From: Candidatus Methanomethylophilaceae archaeon
GTDB lineage: Archaea; Thermoplasmatota; Thermoplasmata; Methanomassiliicoccales; Methanomethylophilaceae
NCBI GenBank assembly: GCA_017616575.1
Contig: JAFZXW010000068.1
Span: forward strand, 1 to 6,822
Reading direction: 5' to 3'
Length of the DNA stretch: 6,822 nucleotides
Shown: in pieces, positions 5,397-6,822 of the stretch
Numbering within the stretch: position 1 is the first letter of the stretch
How the letters are laid out: each line of letters begins with the position of its first letter
Notes under the pieces: generated by a model
Seen by the model: only the letters and a program-made list of their open reading frames with translations
Database searches by the model: none
Told to the model about the DNA's origin: nothing
Position numbers and translations under genes: made by a program

Positions 5397-6560
5397 ATGG
5401 CAATGGATATCGCAATCAACGGCGACAACGCTGTCGCCCTCGCCTGGAAGCAGATCGACCCCGACGTGTGCGCCGCGTACCCGATCACCCCCCAGACCAT
5501 CATCGTTGAGAAGTTCGCGGAGTACGTCGCCAACGGCGAGGTGACCACCGAGTTCGTCTGCGTCGAGTCCGAGCATTCCGCGCTCACCCTGTGCACCTCC
5601 TCCGAGTCCGCCGGGGCGAGGACGTTCACCGCCACCGCGTCCCAGGGTCTCGCGTTCATGTGGGAGATGCTCCCCATCACTGCGGCCATGAGGACCCCGC
5701 TCATCATGGCGGTTGCCAACAGGGCGATAAGCGGCCCGATCAACATCAACAACGACCACGGGGACGCCATGTCCGCCCGCGACTGCGGATGGGTCATGCT
5801 GTTCGCCGAGAACGTCCAGCAGGCGTACGACATCTCCATAATGGCTCCGAGGATCGCCGAGCACCACGACGTCCAGCTCCCCTGCATGGTCAACCTGGAC
5901 GGGTTCATCCTGACCCACGCGATCGAGAGGATGACCATGGTGGACACCGCCGACGTCAAGAAGTTCGTCGGGGAGTTCAAGCCTTTGTATCCGTTGCTGG
6001 ACGTCAAGCACCCCGTGTCCCACGGGAACATGGACGGGCCCGACTTCTACTACCCGCACAAGTGCCAGTCCGCCATGGCGATGGAGAAGGCGCTGGGAGT
6101 CTGCGAGGACGTGTTCGCCGAGTTCAAGAAGATGACGGGGAGGGAGTACCACCTCCTCGACGAGTACCGCTGCGAGGACGCCGACTTCGTCGCGGTGATC
6201 CTGGGATCGTCGATGGGAACCATGAAGGCCACCGTGGACCTGCTCCGCGAGGAAGGCCTGAAGGTCGGCTGCATGATGCCCCGCGTGTTCAGGCCCTGGC
6301 CCGCCGAGGCGATCGCGAAGTCCCTCGCCGGCAAGAAGGCCGTCGTGGTATTCGACAAGCATCTGAGCATCGGCGCCTACGGGCCCATGTTCCCCGAGGT
6401 CGCCGCCGCCTGCTCCGACCTGGAGAAGCTGCCGAAGATGTACAACGTGATATACGGCCTCGGAGGCGCGGACGCCACCGTCGCCGGCTTCAAGAAGACG
6501 ATGGAGGACGTCGCCGCCGGCAAGGCCTCCAAGATAACCTATCTGGGGGTGAAGATGTGA
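5397..6560 (+). CDS. porA: Pyruvate:ferredoxin oxidoreductase, alpha subunit
   Basis: The alpha subunit, with beta, forms the thiamine-diphosphate active site and carries the substrate- and CoA-binding regions. The 387 residues include AAYPITPQTIIVEKF (26-40), where the Thr of the YPITP motif contacts substrate in known structures, then EFVCVESEHSA (52-62) and GARTFTATASQGLAFMWEM (73-91). ANRAISGPININNDHGDAM (107-125) with RDCGW (128-132) closely resembles the pyruvate-type version of this block. The C-terminal domain starts near 263 (FVAVILGSSMGTMKATVDLL), continues with PRVFRPWP (295-302) and ends in a region typical of the family. Length is normal and nothing is disrupted. It follows porD by one base and overlaps porB by four. 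Assignment to pyruvate rather than 2-oxoglutarate or branched-chain 2-oxoacids rests on these motifs and on the neighbouring ppsA. Confidence 0.95.
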   Translation: MAMDIAINGDNAVALAWKQIDPDVCAAYPITPQTIIVEKFAEYVANGEVTTEFVCVESEHSALTLCTSSESAGARTFTATASQGLAFMWEMLPITAAMRTPLIMAVANRAISGPININNDHGDAMSARDCGWVMLFAENVQQAYDISIMAPRIAEHHDVQLPCMVNLDGFILTHAIERMTMVDTADVKKFVGEFKPLYPLLDVKHPVSHGNMDGPDFYYPHKCQSAMAMEKALGVCEDVFAEFKKMTGREYHLLDEYRCEDADFVAVILGSSMGTMKATVDLLREEGLKVGCMMPRVFRPWPAEAIAKSLAGKKAVVVFDKHLSIGAYGPMFPEVAAACSDLEKLPKMYNVIYGLGGADATVAGFKKTMEDVAAGKASKITYLGVKM

Positions 6561-6822
6561 CTTCCCTTTCTCTCAAGGATCTGACTAAGATGCCTGTCAG
6601 GCTCGCCAGCGGGCACAGGCTGTGCGCCGGGTGCGCCGAATCGATAATCGCCAAGCAGATACTCATGGGCACCGAGGACCAGGTCATCGTGTCCGGGTCC
6701 ACCGGGTGCTTCGAGGTTTCCACCACCATCTTCCCGTACACCTCCTGGAACACCCCCTACATCCACACTGCCTTCGGGAACGGGGCGGCCACCTGCGCAG
6801 GGGTGGAGACTGCCTACACCGC
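6557..6822 (+). CDS. porB: Pyruvate:ferredoxin oxidoreductase, beta subunit (N-terminal part, runs off window)
   Basis: The beta subunit binds thiamine diphosphate and a proximal [4Fe-4S] cluster. The visible 88 codons contain GHRLCAGCAESIIAKQIL (19-36), whose Cys23 and Cys26 are cluster ligands, then STGCFEVSTT (48-57) with Cys51 as the expected third ligand, and TAFGNGAATCAGVETAY (71-87), the conserved block leading to the cofactor site. The start is taken as the GTG at 6557, which overlaps the porA TGA in GTGA, with GGGGGTGA (6545-6552) just upstream. The first ATG in frame, at codon 12, would also leave the motifs intact but has no close Shine-Dalgarno sequence. The remaining two thirds or more of the gene, including the fourth cysteine, lies outside the window. 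Confidence 0.93.
   Translation, partial: MTSLSLKDLTKMPVRLASGHRLCAGCAESIIAKQILMGTEDQVIVSGSTGCFEVSTTIFPYTSWNTPYIHTAFGNGAATCAGVETAYT

Noticed and set aside
5042..6362. Two long minus-strand frames opposite porD and porA
   Set aside because: They are shadows of porA and porD, which carry intact catalytic and cluster-binding motifs and Shine-Dalgarno sequences.

Overview
The window looks like a piece of a GC-rich archaeal chromosome. The evidence is TATA-type promoter boxes upstream of genes, first-gene starts with little or no Shine-Dalgarno sequence, a four-subunit 2-oxoacid:ferredoxin oxidoreductase in the order gamma-delta-alpha-beta, and an archaeal-type PEP synthase. A methanogen of the Methanomassiliicoccales (Thermoplasmata side) would fit, but this is inference, because no lineage-specific marker gene is present.

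Layout. Positions 1-147 (+) are the 3' end of an unrecognised gene that starts outside the window. Positions 266-1459 (-) hold an AAA+ ATPase with a DUF4143-type C-terminus. Its reading frame is interrupted by one TAG codon at 398-400 and then runs 43 more codons to a TGA. Positions 1460-1633 are an AT-rich intergenic stretch with several inverted repeats. Around 1634-1920 (+) lies a second, decayed copy of the gene at the left edge. Its last 147 bp match positions 1-147 with 4 differences, so the ATPase sits between two direct repeats. A GC hairpin with a T run (1923-1946) ends that copy and separates it from the convergent ppsA. Positions 1947-4256 (-) are ppsA, 4257-4560 are a divergent promoter region, and 4561 to the right edge (+) is the porG-porD-porA-porB operon, with porB cut by the window.

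How the genes fit together. The right two thirds is a compact central-carbon module. Pyruvate:ferredoxin oxidoreductase (PorGDAB) interconverts acetyl-CoA plus CO2 with pyruvate, and PEP synthase converts pyruvate to PEP. In an autotrophic or acetate-assimilating methanogen the two enzymes together carry acetyl-CoA into gluconeogenesis. Divergent transcription from one 300-bp region, which contains a palindrome next to a TATA-like box, suggests co-regulation.

The left third is accessory in character: lower GC, a fast-evolving ATPase family, a flanking direct repeat and a pseudogene. The most interesting point there is the in-frame TAG inside the ATPase. It is either a fresh nonsense mutation or, if the host is a pyrrolysine-using archaeon, a sense codon. 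All four other complete or 3'-complete genes (the left-edge gene, ppsA, porG, porD, porA give five stops) end in TGA. I see no convincing undescribed system, CRISPR array, RNA gene or insertion sequence.
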